In this document: positions 11,661-23,311 of the stretch, piece by piece | Numbering within the stretch: the first letter of the stretch is position 1 | Layout of the letters: each line of letters starts with the position of its first letter | Made by a program: the position numbers and the translations under genes | Assembly: GCA_021399435.1 (NCBI GenBank) | Contig: JAJTUP010000093.1 | Span: 124,001 to 188,000, forward strand | DNA from: Diaporthe sp. PMI_573 | Lineage: Eukaryota > Ascomycota > Sordariomycetes > Diaporthales > Diaporthaceae | DNA: 64,000 bases | Direction of reading: 5' to 3' | Notes under the pieces: generated by a model | What the model saw: the letters and a program-made list of their open reading frames with translations, nothing else | Database searches by the model: none | Told to the model about the DNA's origin: nothing

Positions 11661-11710
11661 AAGTACTATAACTATAATAAGATAGGTTACTATACTAGAG
11701 AATGCCGCAG
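11661..11710 (+). pseudogene. Gag zinc-knuckle remnant of element B
   Basis: The reading YYNYNKIGYYTREC has the spacing of a retroviral CCHC knuckle (C-x2-C-x4-H-x4-C), but the first two Cys and the His are all Tyr. TGT/TGC to TAT/TAC and CAC/CAT to TAC/TAT are each single transitions of the kind RIP makes. Only the last Cys survives. Confidence 0.7.
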
Positions 11711-14700
11711 CCTAAAGAAAAATAAGGACTAGAAGCTGGCACCTGAAGGCTTTAGATAGGCTAATGTAGCCTTCCGATCTAACAAAACACTACTATGATT
11801 AAATAGATAATAAAAACTTGCAGGATGTTATTATATCTGTAACTCTACAGTTTACAACCAATGCCAAGTTTACCCGGAAAACGATCTAGACAACAGATAA
11901 ATCTTGTTTGGAATTAATAACGATAAAACCCCTTAAAGGAAACAAACTAAGAAAGAGGCTCACAATAGCCTGTACTTTACTAAGTACACTAAACCAATAT
12001 ACCTAAAATATACAGCTAAAAAATCTTGATAAGCACCTGTCCTAGAAAACAAGTAATACGAGTTTACGCTTGCTAGGGGCGAGATAGTGTAATAACGCTT
12101 ATCCCAGCTCGTGTAACAGGAACTTGACTAGGCTGAACAAATAAACAAACACGCATCCTTTAGTTGGACGGCGTGTTATAATAACAACTGTATTATATAT
12201 TAAAGTGACAAGGAAGGAGCCAACTGGTTTCCCAAAGGCGTCGCTAAGCAGTAAATGCTTATAGTAGGTAAACGGGAAAAGCTTCCACGCGATCCTAGAA
12301 AGGAGCTAGCAGGAGAAATTCCTCAAGACCTACTTATACCTTGGGCCCAGCAAGAGGACCCGCGAGTATACTTAGGAAAGGTATTTCTTTTAGCCCCTAG
12401 AACTAATATTACTAAGGTTATAATCTTAAGACAACCCCTTAAACAGGTACTATAAAAGCCAAGCCATAAATGTAAAAGACCTGGAGATGCGGGACAAATA
12501 TTCCCCCTATACGCGTAATACTATAGTATCTTCTAGGCCTTATATATCTATAATAGATGTAAGTAATACCTATAAGATAAAGCTAAATATAGATGGTTCC
12601 CTTAAAGGTACCAAGACTAGGATATCTGACAGACCTATAATAAAGACGACTTTAAGTATTAGCAAGTAAGAAAACATATCTTAGCAGGATATACCTTATT
12701 TCGACTTAATCTATGATTACCTCTAGAGTGCTTACAGGATCTTACAGGATAGCGGACCTATATAAACCAAGAATGCCGTGTATATATAAACGACAAGGTT
12801 GAAGAATAGCACTGACTTTAATGGCAAGAATAGATCTCAGACCATACTATACAACAAAATATTAAAAGTATCAATAAGGTTCTAGAATAAGATGGATAGC
12901 TAAAAAACGAGTAGGGCTATCTATAAACCCTTAGATAGTAGGAAACTATCCTATAAGGTACTTGTGTGTAACAGCTAACAACTATAACCACCTGACGGTT
13001 TAGGTAGAGTTAGGCACGTATAGGTACTTAGCGCTTATTAATAGCAGAGCACAGGGAAACTTTATCTCTCTAAGGACAGTAAATAGATACTACCTTCTAT
13101 AATATAAGAAAGAGGAACCCTATAGACTTAACGTAGTGGATGGAATAAAAGTAGCTTATAGAAATAGAATTATCAACATAGAGACTAATCACCTTTACGT
13201 CTAAATATATAATTATATGGAGTAACTTTCATTTAACATTACTAAGACGGCGAAACATTAATTAATCTTAGAAATATCTTAGTTAAAAAAGAACAACTTT
13301 TAAATTAATTAAATTACTAGCCAGATCTACTAGGAGAACCCTGTCTTCTAAGAGACGAGATAGTTAGAAGATATTAAGGATGAGCAGAGCTTAGTTCCTA
13401 AGGATAGTATAAGGATGTATACTTAAATAAGCCTAGCAACTACTTTTTAGAAAGAAGAAAAGGACTTAGTCTCTAGGTAGGTTTAGAAATAACTACTACA
13501 CAAGTTAAACAAATAAACATAGCAGCAATAGCGGTAGGAGAACTGCTTACAACAAGTCATACTAGCCACATAAGAACATATTAAGGAAATTTAGCAGAAA
13601 CACTAAGTAGTATATAAAGCCAAAAAAACAAAATAATAAATAATCACGGTTACCTTGGTAGAAACCTTGCAATAAGCAAGAAGAAGCCATTAAGATAACA
13701 TTAAAAAGTAAGTTAAGCCCTTGCTTAAGAAATTTATAGCCTACCTCTAAAAGGCACAATAGGCAGAGAAGGATCTACAAGAGTTTATATCTTGGAAATA
13801 CTGTAAGTATAAGAAGCTATTTTTAGCCATACTTGAGACTAGACTGCCTAAATATAGCAAATAGGATTACAAGATATCCCTCAAAAAAGAAATAGAGCCA
13901 AAGTTCTTAAAAATCTATAGACTTAACAAAATATAACTTAAGGTACTCAAGGAGTACCTTGACGAAAACCTTGCAAAAGAATATATCTGACTATTAACAT
14001 TACTAACAGGATACCTAATTCTCTTTATATTAAAAAAGAATGGAAAGCTACAACTTTATATAGACTATTGTTAGTTGAACAATATTACCATTAAAAACCG
14101 CTACTTACTACCTTTAATTAAGGAACTACAAGATAGATTACAAGAAGCCTAATAATTTACAACCCTAGACTTAAAAGGAGCCTATAACCTTATTAGAATA
14201 AAAAAGGGCGAAGAATGAAAAACAGCATTTCAAATACACTATAGATACTTTAAAATATTAGTAATGCCTTTTGAGCTAACCAACATACTAGCAACATTCC
14301 AAGCTATAATTAACCATGTTCTCAGAGAATATTTGGACGTCTTTATTATAACATACCTAGACAACATTCTTATCTACTTAAAAACACTTAAAGATTATAA
14401 GAAATATATATATAAGGTTCTATAGACACTCTAAGATGTAAAACTCCTAGTTAAACTAGAAAAAAGTAAGTTCTATACTTAGGAAGTTAACTACTTTAGG
14501 TATATAATCCGACTAGGAGAAATTAAAATATAAGCATCTAAGATTAAAGTAATTAAAGATTGGCCAACGCCAACTAACCTTAAGGAAGTATAAGGCTTTC
14601 TAGAATTTGTCAACTTTTATTAATAGTTTATTAGAGACTACTTAAAGATAGCAAAACCCCTAACAGATCTTATAAAAACTATAAAAACGTTTTAATAAAA

Positions 14701-16769
14701 CAATAAGGCATAAGAAGCCTTTAAAGAAATCAAGCAACAAGTTATCTTAGAACCAATCTTGGTTAAAGCAGACCTAGATAAAGAATATAAAGTCAAGATA
14801 AATGTATTAGATTATGCGTTGGGAGGATAACTAGGACAATAAGACGCCTAAGGCAAACTATACTTTATTACATTCTTTTTAAAGAAGCTTAGTAGACTCA
14901 AAGTTAACTACAGTATACCTGATAAAGAACTTATAGCAATTATTAAAGCATTTAAAGAATAGCAATACTACCTTATTAGCGCCAAACATTAAGTATAAGT
15001 CTTTACAAATCACAAGAACCTTATAAACTTTATTATAATAAAAGAACTTAACAAACGCCAGATTAGATAGGTAGAGTTCCTGTTATAATTTAACATTAGA
15101 ATCACCTACTAAAAGGAATTAGAAAACAGACAAGCAGATACTTTTAGCAGACAGTTGGACTATTTGTAGAAGGTTTCTCTAGAAACCTAGAGTATCTTCC
15201 AGGTTACCCCTAAAGGAGACTTATTATAAGAATCCTAACAACTAGTAGCAATATTCTGTATAAAACCCGACCCTAAATAAGAAAACAAACTTAAAACAGC
15301 CTACTAAGAACTATCTAACTAAAACAAGAAGGGATTAATAGAAGATAAAGGCATGCTTTACTAAAGGAATAAGCTCTTTATACCTATAGGAATGTAGTTA
15401 AAAGTCATTAGGTGTATCTATAAGACACCAGCATATAGTTACTAAGGAATTACAGCAACTATCAAACAAATATAGCAACACTATAACTTTCTATAGATAA
15501 AGGAAGAAGTTTAAAAGGTCATCCAGGACTACAACATATATTATAAAAGCAAGACCAAGCGGCACAAGCCTTACGGCTTGCTACAACCTCTACCAGTACT
15601 TAAAGGACTATAACAATTAATTAGCCTAGACTTTATCATTAAGTTACTACCTTTAAAGGAACCTCTTACAAGAGTATACTATAACAGCATCTTAGTAATA
15701 GTAGATAAGTTTACCAAGTATACCTACTTCTTGCTATACAAGGAAGCAAGTAACATAGACAACCTTACATATACCTTTCTATAAATAATTATCAGCAACT
15801 ATAGCACACTACAGGAAATAGTTTCAGACAGAGGAACAATATTTACATTAAACTTCTAGCAGTTACTTATAAAGCAACTCAAAACCAAGTCAAAGCTATC
15901 CACAGCTTTCTATCCATAAACAGACAGACAAACCAAACGACTTAACCAGATTCTAGAACAATACCTCTAAAGCTACATTAACTACCAACAAGACAATTAG
16001 ATACAACTCCTACCTATAGCTTAGTTTACATACAACAGTATAGATACTAGCACAATAAAGGTATCACTATTTTACACAAACTATACATATAAACCAGAAG
16101 CTTACAAAGAACCCATTAGTGGAATTAAAGCCCAAACAGCTACAGAAAAGGTAACTAAAATTTGGAACCTATACAAAGAGCTTCGGTAAGAACTGCTCTT
16201 TGTGTAAGAATAAATAACAACCTATGCTAATATAAAAAGGTTAAAGGGACCAACCTTAGAGGAGGGAGATAAAGTCTATCTACTCTGTAGAAATATTAAA
16301 ACAAAGCAACTAAGCGACAAGCTAGACTATAAGAAGATTAGACTATTTAAAATTTTAGAAAAATGATTAGATATTAACTTCTAACTCTTGTTACCCGACA
16401 AAATAAGAAGATATTTAATCTTCTATATCTCGCTTTTAGAACTAGTACTAGCTAACGTACGGCTAGAAACATAGATTAAACTCAACAATAATGAAAAAGA
16501 ATAAAAAGTTAAAGAGATTAAGGATTATAGGATCTATAGCAACGATATAGAGTATCTAATTAAATAGAAAGACTATAATAATAGCAAAAACATATGAGAG
16601 CCAGCTAAGAACCTTGCTAGATACAAGTAACTCCTAGAAGAGTACCAGGCTAGTAACTTAGCCATAACTGAAATAAGGACGACCAAGGAAGGGCCAACCA
16701 GCCAGCTATCTAACAATACTAGTTAGCTTAGAAGATCTACAAGGCCTATAAAGCGGCCAGGATAGTTAA

Positions 16770-17010
16770 CTAGTCTAGAGGCTTAACTAGTTAAACCCCT
16801 CAACTAGTTAACCCTCTTAACTAGTTAACCCTCTCAACCAATTAACCTAGTTAACTAGTCAAAGAATATACAAAAATAAGGAAGTTGATTAGTTAAATAC
16901 CTTAACTAGTTAACCCAGTTAACTAGTTAACCTAGTTAACCAGTTAACCCCTTAACTAATTAAAAGGACTCGACCAGTTAAAGAACTCAACTAATTAATA
17001 ACTCTACCAG
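16770..17010. repeat. Minisatellite in the 3' region of element B (AACTAGTTAA unit)
   Basis: This is the counterpart of the array at 8094-8420 in element A. Here most CCAGT units have become CTAGT or TTAACTAGT by C-to-T change. It lies between the chromodomain remnant and the antisense frame. Confidence 0.7.
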
Positions 17011-17079
17011 TCAAGCAAAGATATACAGGCCAATAAAACAGCTATAATTTTAATTTACCAGTCAATTACTTTACCAAGA

Positions 17080-18246
17080 AATACATATATCAGGATTTTA
17101 ACAAACTACCAACAGTTACGTTACTACTTTTACTCCTAATATCAAGAAAGTCTAGAAAAGTTAACCAGTTACTACCATTAGGCACCACAGAACTCTAGTT
17201 ATAAATACCAATATCCCTACCAACACGGAGCCAAGACTCCTAAACCTCCATTTCCCTAGAACCAAGCAAGCTACTACAAATGATCTTAGTAGATTGCTCA
17301 GCAATATACTTATGCTTGGCCTTAGCCTCCTTACTTTCTACCCGCTCTAGCTCCTCCATATTGTCAATATCTTGCCGCACTATATATATTATTGTTATAA
17401 ACAGCCTCCTTCAGACCCCCAGACCCCTTCAACCTCCTTCAGCCCCTTCAAAGCCCTTCCAGCCTCCCTCAGCCCCTATCCGCCTCCTTCAGAAAGAATA
17501 GGCTATCTATGCAAGCCTCTAGATATAAGTAGAGAAACCAGCTAGCCTAGCTTAGCAGAATCTTCTTATCAAAGTTATTCCTTCCACCCTTTCCCATTTC
17601 TCTTTCTAGCCCCTGTTTTTCTCAAGTCATTATTCTCTCCATCAAAGGAATATACCTCTCCGAAGGTCCGAACCTTCTACATATATATACCTAGCCTTTT
17701 CCTCTTAGATAGATAGTTAGTTCTTCAGTCAGATCAACTTTTTCCCTCCTACACCTAGCTTGCCTCCTCCTTCCTTAAATTTGTTCTCTGTGAGGTGTTG
17801 AAGAATATCTTAACTACAGCCTTACTATGTCCCTCTACCCTTAGCCCTCTACCCTTAATCTAGGTGTTTTTAACAATTATCTTCTCGTACTACATCTACT
17901 TCTACTTTTACAAATGAAGTATTTTTGCGTTTAGCAGTTATACCTCCTCCTTAACAGCCTCTAGCTTCTCCTCTAGGCAACAATATTTTAAGGTGATCTT
18001 ATTTAACTAATTAAGAGAAAGACCCTACACGTTATAGTTTAACAGGTTAAGTCAAATATAGGTTAAACAACGAGACGATTCCGAATTAGCAACTAGGCAG
18101 TCTTTGCCTAGGTTGTACTCCTTACAATAAGAACAAGGCATCGGGATAACGGTATCTAGGGATGTAACGGCAGAGAGTAGGGCAGCCTTTTACTCAGACT
18201 TAAGAAAAGGTTTTACAATACGAGACTTGGTAACTTTGCTGGACAT
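17080..18246 (-). pseudogene. Antisense Cys-rich frame in the 3' region of element B (decayed)
   Basis: The minus-strand frame begins MSSKVTKSRIVKPFLKSE at 18246. A Cys cluster follows with spacing C-x2-C-x8-C-x9-C-x2-(C changed to Tyr), near 18110-18060. Downstream a helix-prone segment (MEELERVESKEAKAKHKY, around 17350) and a tail match the antisense frame of element A. Compared with A, this copy has an extra GA-rich stretch at about 17400-17500 (minus-strand GGAGGCTGAAGGGG-like repeats). Several in-frame stops make it non-functional. Function unknown; zinc binding is inferred only from the Cys pattern. Confidence 0.55.
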
Positions 18247-18339
18247 AATAAATTAGGAAGGTATAAATAAATATATAGACGGCATAAAGAAAAACTTACG
18301 AGAAACCTTTAAGGACAAAGGAAGCAAGGAGAGAGATAA

Positions 18340-18797
18340 TGTTATAAACCAACATAATGGTACCAAGGGACCCATTTTAGGTAACCCCGGGAACTGGAAC
18401 TAGGTACCATGCTACAGGAACTTACACACTAGGGTACGGAGTTACGAGGTATACCAAGACCAGGGTTAGGGTTAGGGACCTACCCTAGGACAAGATCGAT
18501 AGACTTGACATTAATCTAGTCAAATAATACTAGTTAATAGGATTAACACCAATCCTATTAAGCCATACCTAAAGAGATGGACATATAAGGACATACTTAT
18601 TACCAGATAGCTAGATAGTATAGACAGCTCTTTAGCAGTTAATCTAAGTATCCAAGTATTTACCACTTGAATAGCCTTTATCAGCTGTGATCATTGTTAG
18701 AATCCTTATTGCTTAATTAACCACCTTGTTATATATTCTAAATATAAACCCTTTGGTTACTTAGGTTTAGAGGACTCGGAAACCAGTGATTATCACA
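18340..18797 (+). repeat. 3' LTR of element B
   Basis: 458 bp, preceded by the polypurine tract AAGGAGAGAGATAA and followed by the target duplication ACTAC. It is less mutated than the 5' LTR and keeps GGGTTAGGGTTAGGG near 18470 and a CACA end. Confidence 0.92.
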
Positions 18798-19090
18798 ACT
18801 ACCCTCGCTATTGTCGTGACTTCCTTGGGATCTTCCCCTCCTTTCACCGGTCTTTAGTAGCATCGTGGGTAGTATGTAAAGAAGAATTAGAATTATAATA
18901 AGCTCTGCACTAGGCACGATGGTCCGGTAAACTGGGAAGGCCAACATGGATATTAGGTATAGGTCTGGTGCAAGACTGATTCTTGCCCCCGCTAAACTGA
19001 GACGTGGGGGCTTTGGGCCCTTTTCTAGACGTGGGGGCTTTTCGCCGGGGCTTCCGCGTGGCTTCCGCCTGGGCGTTACAAGAAATAGCA
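18798..19090. repeat. Old repeat R1, right part
   Basis: This is the continuation of R1 after element B. It shares the end motif AAGACTGATTCTTGCCCC with 38580-38605. GACGTGGGGGCTTT is repeated twice at about 19000-19045. It keeps more G and C than the part left of element B. Confidence 0.6.
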
Positions 19091-19099
19091 ATAAGTTTC

Positions 19100-19845
19100 T
19101 CTATCTACCTCTTTTTTGTCGCTATAAACTACTAGCCGTTATAATTTTTAAGGGCAATAGAAAACCACTATTGCTAAATGCTTAGTTTCTTAAAAATAAT
19201 TAGAGAAATTAGAGACTTGCCTATAGTAAAGATATATTTAAGAAAAAAAGTCTACATTCTTAAATTAAAGTCCTTTTAAAGAAGCTTGCTGCTATTAGAA
19301 TAGCCAATAGTTAGGGCCTTTTCTGATTTACCTTCTATAAGCCTACCCTTGTCAGCATTTTATTAGTTGGCCGGCTTAATTGCCTTTACAATAAGTAGCC
19401 TTATAATGTTAAACTATAATTTAATATTTTATTTAGTAGCTGCCTTAAGCCGCTTTACTTTAACATACTAATATGTACGGCTTTAAAGGATAGGGTAACA
19501 AAGAAAAAAGGCCCTTAGCTATTTTCTTTTAAAAAAAGCAACCTTCTTTCCCAAAAAGCCTAGATAGGCCGCTAGGGCCCTTATTTTCTATTAAATCAGG
19601 ACATAGCTAAAGCTGCTTTAATTAACTAAAAATATTGTCAATTGGTTTTCCTAATAATTAAAAAGAACCTTCTAAGGGTTGGCGGCGACATAATAGCTTT
19701 GGCGGCCGGCAAGACAACTTTAAAATATTAAGCGTAAAATATGCCAGGTCCTAGAAGCCTCCCTAACGGGCATGCCATCCCTAACTGCCACAATAGCGTT
19801 ATATATCTTAAGTTTACCATAGGGCTTTATAATAATAAGGATAAT
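19100..19845 (-). pseudogene. Pogo-like transposase remnant, N-terminal psq helix-turn-helix readable
   Basis: On the minus strand at about 19805-19735 the frame reads AVRDGMPVREASRTWHI, the helix-turn-helix opening (psq type) of pogo/Tigger-class transposases of the Tc1/mariner superfamily. The same reading then continues through LAGRQS and an AT-rich sequence full of stops to about 19100, consistent with a RIP-decayed transposase body. I could not see catalytic Asp residues with confidence. The GC-rich block just right of it (19905-19990) may be the element terminus. Confidence 0.6.
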
Positions 19846-19919
19846 GTCTGGAAGAAGTTTGGTGATTAGAAAAAAAGTCCTCGTAGAGAAAACGTTGATT
19901 TTATGGGGGGTGGGTATAG

Positions 19920-19933
19920 ACGCGTGCACGCGT
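19920..19933. other. Perfect 14-bp palindrome ACGCGTGCACGCGT
   Basis: The sequence is its own reverse complement and sits in a short GC-rich island directly upstream of the pogo-like frame. It may belong to a transposon terminal repeat or be a protein-binding site; nothing else in the sequence decides between these. Confidence 0.5.
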
Positions 19934-20419
19934 AAACGCGGGTGTGGGCCGGCCGAGAACGGGGGTGGGCCGAGATCCGGGCCGGGCACGTTACTGCTCC
20001 TTGAAATGGCTTTTGGTATGTTTGAGGCACTGCATTCATGTGACCTAAAGCAATACAATCATAGCCGTGCTATCGCCTGTACATTTATTCTGCCTCATCA
20101 ATTTCGACTTCGTTATCTATTAGCTTCACTTGCCACCTTCCATCTCACACTGGTCGTATGCCGTACATGTCCCACACAGTGCCACAAAACCACGCCCGTC
20201 TAGTTTCCTTCCTCGGTCCCAGATTCGAATGCATACATGGTGGATGCGGGGCAAACAAATCCAATGTCGCGGGACGACTGACAGTGAAAAGAGTTATTCG
20301 ATGTGAATCGCCAAGTGCGTGACCAACAACGCCGATGTAGTGACAGTCGGTCAAACCAGCTTTTACGAGTGGTATATGCCCTTGGAGGTGATGTTGGTCC
20401 GGGTCGTTCAAGCACCACA

Positions 20420-22255
20420 TCAAATGACGTCCTGCGACTCCGGTCTGCCTCTGATCCAAACATGATATCGCGGCCAGACAAACCCGCAGGTTGAGTTCGT
20501 GTACGTGCTCTCGGCAAACTTAAAGTCAATGTTTCGCACGATTTCAGGAATAACCTTCATGATTTCGAGAAGTGCAATATTCTTCCCAAGGCAAGAACGG
20601 GTGCCGCCAGAAAACTAATATTGCCACACTTGTTAAAGCCCAATACAACGCCAAAAGCGAGACACATAGGAATAACTTACTGCGAATGACATCCCTACTT
20701 TAGTTTCAGCACTCATTGTCTCGTCGAGCCATCGCTCAGGCCGGAAGACATCCGCGTCAGGCCCGCTTACTTTCGGGTTTCTGTGGATCGACCAGGCACT
20801 TACTCCAACTTGCGTCTGCGAAATGTTAGAGCGATCCTTGCGTCGCAACTTGTTTGGCAACAGAACGAACCTTGTGAGGAAAGTAGTAGCCCGCCAGATA
20901 CTCGCCTCCCGCCGGCACTTCTCGGGGAGAGATTGTGACTATGGAAGGATGCAACCGCATTGCCTCGCTGACGACAGCGTTCAAGTACGGCAAGGCCTGA
21001 GCCTGAGCGAAGGTCATCCGTCCAGGACCCAAGGCATCGACTTCAGAGCGGAGCCTCGCCAACTTGTCCGGGTGGTGATAGATGTGCCAGACGATCACCG
21101 ATAGCGCAATGCCCGTAGTATCGGACCCAGCCACGTAGTTCGAGCCACAAGTGTCGAGGATGGATCGGGTATCCATTTTGCCTTCGGCAACTAGCCCGAC
21201 TGCCTTGGCAATGAATGGCTCACTTTTGTCACTTACCGCCTTGGTGATGCCCATAGTTCTTTGGTAATACTCCGCTTTGGTTGCAATCATCGTCAAGAGT
21301 TTTCGCAAAGGAGTGTTGGCATTTGGGACGAAATGAGCGACGAAGTTGATTGCCCGCTGGACACAGGTGAATAGGCGAGATACTGGTCCCATGATGGACG
21401 ACACATAGATGATGCTTCGAATAGCCGCCAGAACCCCATCGGCAGTTGGGCCCCTAGTCATCAAATCCATGCTTTCATCAAACTAGATGCAGAATGTGCT
21501 CAAGTCAGAATATGCGTACTAAATAAACACACAGAAGATGAGGCGATTGATGCAAGTGTGGGATTAGAAGTGTGATGAACAGACAGAGAGTGGCTTATGG
21601 GTCGAGAGCCTCAATATCAACTCACAGTAATTGCTGAAACAACGTCGAAAGCGTAGCATTGTAAGAACTCCGGCAAGTCAAACGGTGCACCAAGCTTGTC
21701 GTGGGATGTGCCAATCAAAGCTTGTAGCCTATCGACACAAACGTCGACTACTCGATCCACGCCTGGCTCGTAATGGACCAGAGTCGACATAGAATACAGG
21801 GATGAGATTTGGCGCTTGCGTAAAGCATGCTCTGCCTCGTCCTTTAGGCAGATAAGTGTTGGATGGGCCGTGTCCGATGCGAAAGCATCGTACCAATCTG
21901 GCTTGTTCCACTTGCCACCGTATTTGTATATCTTCCGCATGTCCTCTAGCCCATTGAAGCTGAAAAGATTGGGGGCCAACCTCACGACAGCCCCTGCCGA
22001 CAGTGTTAGACCATGTTCCATAGTGTAGTGATGTAAGATGCACTCACCATACTTGCGATGCAACGCCAGCAAGCGCTTTTCGTAGTCGCCCCGATAGCTG
22101 TAGTACACCTCCACCCAGTTTGTGAACCTAGTTAAAGCTGGCCCTGGTACTTTGCGGAGGGGTGATATAAAATAGCTGTGTATGGCTATACCGATCACGT
22201 ACAAAGGGACGCTCACGACGGCAAGAGTGAATAGAACTGATAGTGGTGCGCCCAT
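20420..22255 (-). CDS. Cytochrome P450, pisatin-demethylase-like (5 exons, 505 aa)
   Basis: Membrane-anchored heme monooxygenase. Exons: 22255-22048, 21993-21626, 21482-20871, 20815-20681, 20614-20420. All four introns are GT-AG and in phase, giving 505 aa, a normal P450 length. Residues about 5-30 form a signal anchor, followed by a Pro-rich hinge (KVPGPALTRF). The I-helix oxygen motif AGSDTT is at about 310-315, the K-helix ExxR (EAMR) at 365-368, the PERW motif in exon 4, and the heme loop FSGGTRSCLG with ligand Cys449 in exon 5. The region after the K-helix (AGYYFP, then VGVSAWSIH) resembles the CYP57/benzoate hydroxylase group of fungi. The substrate is unknown. It is divergent from the MFS gene at 23312. 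The gene is intact although decayed transposons lie directly downstream. Confidence 0.9.
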
Positions 22256-22259
22256 TGTG

Positions 22260-23311
22260 ACTCAATGACATTGACCGAATGATCCGAATGATAAAAGTAA
22301 CTTTGCCCAAAAGGTTGGCAAATATATACCAAAATTCAAATAGGCTTTGGGAAAATAAGCAGCAATTCGGCCTCCCACTGAGTCATCGGCACGGTCTGCT
22401 CGACGACACCGAGTGGACCGAAGCTGCGAGCCGGACTAAACGGTGTGGCCATGTCCGATACAGATCCTTCCAAAAGGAGTTGGCGTATTTAGGGGATAAC
22501 AACACAACACATCTTCTTAATTTTAAGGAATACAAAAAGTACCAGGTTAAACCTCTAGGAACTTAAGCCTAACCTACTAGCCTCTCGCTTATATTTCTTG
22601 TTTTACCCTAGCTAGCCCTTTCTCAATTAGGGAGTAAATATAGTTGGGAGCCTCTGTCTTGGAGTTGAAAATGCTGCTTCGGAGTTGTCTTTCTGCATTA
22701 GGAAAGATCTGCATCGGAAGTAGATTTTCTTGCTGCCAGGGAGTGCCAGATTCCGCATCCCGCTCTACCATGCGTCTCAAGAATTTCGTTTTCAGTGAGA
22801 CCCTTGCACAAGAATTGAGTCGCGATTCTTCGCATCGCTTTGATGGCCACAATGCGGCCTGTTGTGAAGCTGAACAGCCTAGATGCTTGGGGGTCGACCG
22901 CATCCAGCCCTGCTATACGTGCCAGTCGGCAAGGATTGGGCTCAATTTGGCATCGCCGCGCGAGTTTACTTGACAAGAGTAAGGGCGTGCAGATCATCCT
23001 TGTGACGACGGAACAAGCATGACAGGACCAGAACTTGCCCCAAACGTACTTAGCGTCATGCTCGTTGCATATGAAATTTCCAACTGTGGATAGAGCAGTC
23101 GAGATTGAATTATAAGGAGCATAGGCATTGGGCCTGTTGGACGTACAGCTCACGTGGCGTATGTACGAAAAAACTGCCTTTTCGCCCGGTGTTCCGTTCC
23201 CCCGACAATTTTCACCAGCGTTACTTTTCCTCGTAAACATCCGCTTTTCGCTCGCCACTCTTCCTTGTTAGAGATACTGCGTTTCCCATCAGCCGTTGCA
23301 AAATTGTCGAA
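22260..23311. other. Divergent intergenic region between P450 and MFS genes
   Basis: It should contain both promoters. A minus-strand frame at about 23258-22698 has a stretch that reads as if coding (RIAGLDAVDPQASRLFSF then TTGRIVAIKAMRRIATQF), but I do not recognise it and it has no clear start or splice context. It may be a decayed gene fragment. Nothing else is supported. Confidence 0.35.

Larger units (their letters stand above)
10236..18797 (+). mobile_element. Element B: full-length RIP-decayed Ty3/Gypsy chromovirus with TSD
   Basis: A complete retrotransposon of 8,562 bp. The LTRs are 10236-10693 and 18340-18797, each 458 bp, and the insertion is flanked by ACTAC at 10231-10235 and 18798-18802. 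Decayed domains on the + strand in order: gag (about 10800-12000) with a zinc-knuckle remnant at about 11661-11710; aspartic protease (LALINSRAQGNF at about 13028); RT (YLDNIL at about 14354); RNase H; integrase (SLDFI near 15627, SDRGTIF near 15827); chromodomain (about 16490-16640). Gag-pol-chromodomain order places it in the chromovirus branch. Stops at Gln, Arg and Trp positions interrupt every domain, so it is inactive. A purine tract precedes the 3' LTR. Confidence 0.92.

Noticed and set aside
12255..12669. Two small + strand frames in element B
   Set aside because: They are pieces of the decayed gag-pol polyprotein, not separate genes.
17280..17501. Leu/Ser-rich 73-codon + frame in element B
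   Set aside because: It is the complement of the antisense coiled-coil frame and its GA-rich expansion.
19844..20203. 119-codon + frame beside the pogo relic
   Set aside because: It overlaps the minus-strand psq motif and the GC island; no motif of its own.
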